Assembly: GCA_037384425.1 (NCBI GenBank)
Contig: JARROA010000001.1
Span: 186,001-250,000, forward strand
Length of the DNA stretch: 64,000 nucleotides
Direction of reading: 5' to 3'
Source: Thiodiazotropha sp037384425
Lineage (GTDB): Bacteria; Pseudomonadota; Gammaproteobacteria; Chromatiales; Chromatiaceae
The translations under genes were made by a program, and so were the position numbers. How positions within the stretch are numbered: position 1 is the stretch's first letter; each line of letters begins with the position of its first letter. The notes under the pieces were generated by a model. It was not told the origin of the DNA, did not search any database, and saw only the letters and a program-made list of their open reading frames with translations. This document shows positions 60,310-64,000 of this stretch, piece after piece.

Positions 60310-61248
60310 ATGAAAATCATATACTTACGAGGAGTTGGGCAGACTTGCAGCACGATGATGCGTTGTCTGTACGCCTCAGGAATCGCATTGGTCGTCGGCC
60401 TCTTCGGCCTCGGAATGTTGTGGGCAGGTTATCAGAAGGGGCTCTCCGATGCCGAGTTTCCCGAGCACCAGTTGGTGGTCAGCCTGAAACGAACCTTCGC
60501 CGAAGAGCGGCAGCTGTTGGATGACGCGCGCGCCGATGCCCAGAGCGAGATCGATGCCATGGCGGTGCGCATGGGCCAGTTGCAGTCCCAGTTGCTGAGG
60601 CTCGATGCGCTGGGTGAACGTCTGGTCGAAATCGGACGTCTCGACAAGGGCGAATTCAGTTTCGAGGAACCGCCCGCCCTGGGTGGTCCGGAAGGCATCG
60701 AGTCGGCCAGTCAGCAGTCGGCGCTGCCTGACCTGCTGGTGGAGATGCAGAGCCTGGAACAGATGATAGACGACCGTCAGCAGCAGTTGGCGCTGGTCGA
60801 GGATCTGATCATGAACTCCAACCTGGAGGAGTCACTGCACCCGGCAGGACGCCCAATTTCCAAGGGTTGGATCTCCTCCTACTTCGGCATGCGTAACGAC
60901 CCCTTCACCGGCAAGCGGGCGATGCACAAGGGCATGGATTTCGCGGGCAAGGAGGGCTCCGAGGTGGTGGCGGTGGCCGCCGGCGTGGTGACCTGGGCCG
61001 GAGATCGTTACGGCTACGGCGAGATGATCGAAATCAATCACGGCAAGGGCATCGTGACCCGCTATGGCCACAACGAAAAACTCCTGGTCGAGGTCGGTGA
61101 TCGCATCAAGCAGGGCCAGGTGATCGCGACCATGGGTTCTTCCGGCCGTTCCACCGGGCCCCATGTCCATTTCGAAGTGTTGAAGAACGGCAAGGCGGTC
61201 AATCCGGGCAAATATATCCAATCAAAAAGGGCGCGCGACGCAGCCTGA
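60310..61248 (+). CDS. M23 family metallopeptidase, membrane-anchored
   Basis: The ATG at 60310 is preferred to the TTG at 60298. The 312-residue protein has a membrane helix at about 20-45 (ASGIALVVGLFGLGMLWAG), a coiled-coil stalk (about 50-185) and a LytM/M23 domain. Zinc ligands are in MHKGMDFAGKEG (HxxxD) and GPHVHFEVLKNG (HxH), and both are intact, so it may be an active peptidoglycan endopeptidase or an amidase activator. The lpxC-dciA-M23-secA order is conserved in gammaproteobacteria. Confidence 0.9.
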   Translation: MKIIYLRGVGQTCSTMMRCLYASGIALVVGLFGLGMLWAGYQKGLSDAEFPEHQLVVSLKRTFAEERQLLDDARADAQSEIDAMAVRMGQLQSQLLRLDALGERLVEIGRLDKGEFSFEEPPALGGPEGIESASQQSALPDLLVEMQSLEQMIDDRQQQLALVEDLIMNSNLEESLHPAGRPISKGWISSYFGMRNDPFTGKRAMHKGMDFAGKEGSEVVAVAAGVVTWAGDRYGYGEMIEINHGKGIVTRYGHNEKLLVEVGDRIKQGQVIATMGSSGRSTGPHVHFEVLKNGKAVNPGKYIQSKRARDAA

Positions 61249-61376
61249 CGCAGACGCTCTCCAAACTATTTCGAGAAAGCGGGGCATGCAGCAAACTGCA
61301 CGCCCCGTTTCTTCAGCATTCCCCCTGCATGCTGTATGATCCCAGGATTTCGCAGCTCTGACGGAAACCCGTATTC

Positions 61377-64000
<2,624 letters not shown>

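Overview
The window reads as chromosome from a GC-rich gammaproteobacterium. The evidence is a complete dcw cluster in gammaproteobacterial order (mraZ to ftsZ, then lpxC, dciA, an M23 peptidase and secA), a meso-DAP-type MurE, LpxH and LpxC for lipid A, and FliA-type and RpoN-type promoters. The hydrogen, c-type cytochrome, ergothioneine and PEP-CTERM genes would suit a Chromatiales or Sedimenticola-like sulfur oxidiser. That placement is inference; no rRNA gene is present to confirm it.

1-9 kb: a 5'-truncated fusion of a C_GCAxxG_C_C redox domain with an all-alpha dUTPase, an Aer-like chemoreceptor, an RND efflux pair, a PEP-CTERM protein behind a near-consensus sigma-54 promoter, and tsaB. 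9-16 kb (minus strand): a proton-channel pair (MotA/ExbB-like plus a MotB-like coiled-coil protein without an OmpA domain), two Slp lipoproteins, and a type II pseudopilin-like protein next to a GGDEF-EAL protein. 16-21 kb: a type-2 glycerate kinase, a DUF455 ferritin-like protein, a periplasmic unknown, lpxH and two cyclophilins.

21-31 kb: two small c-type cytochromes diverge from a chemoreceptor that has a CxxCH haem motif in its periplasmic domain and an almost perfect FliA promoter. A complete Hyb-type (group 1c-like) [NiFe]-hydrogenase operon follows (hybO-hybA-hybB-hybC-hybD-hypC-hybE), with a sigma-54 promoter in front of hybO. This block of about 10 kb separates lpxH-ppiB-ppi from cysS, which are neighbours in E. 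coli. 31-36 kb: cysS, a RAYT (REP-associated tyrosine transposase) bracketed by inverted REP pairs, psiE, folD, and a four-tRNA operon (Pro-Arg-His-Lys). The tRNA-Arg(TCT) gene is interrupted in its anticodon by a 296-nt group I intron.

36-41 kb: a disordered small protein, a cadherin-like/FN3 exported protein, a 32-residue membrane protein, egtB-egtD (ergothioneine) and the RNase P RNA. 40.8-64 kb: the mra promoter with MraZ repeats, then the tightly overlapping dcw operon, which includes an unrecognised 60-codon ORF joined by overlapping start and stop codons between murC and murB; then lpxC, dciA, the M23 peptidase and secA, cut by the window end.

The most notable points are the tRNA-Arg intron, the RAYT/REP system, the proton-channel pair, the redox-dUTPase fusion, the haem chemoreceptor and the murC-murB small ORF.
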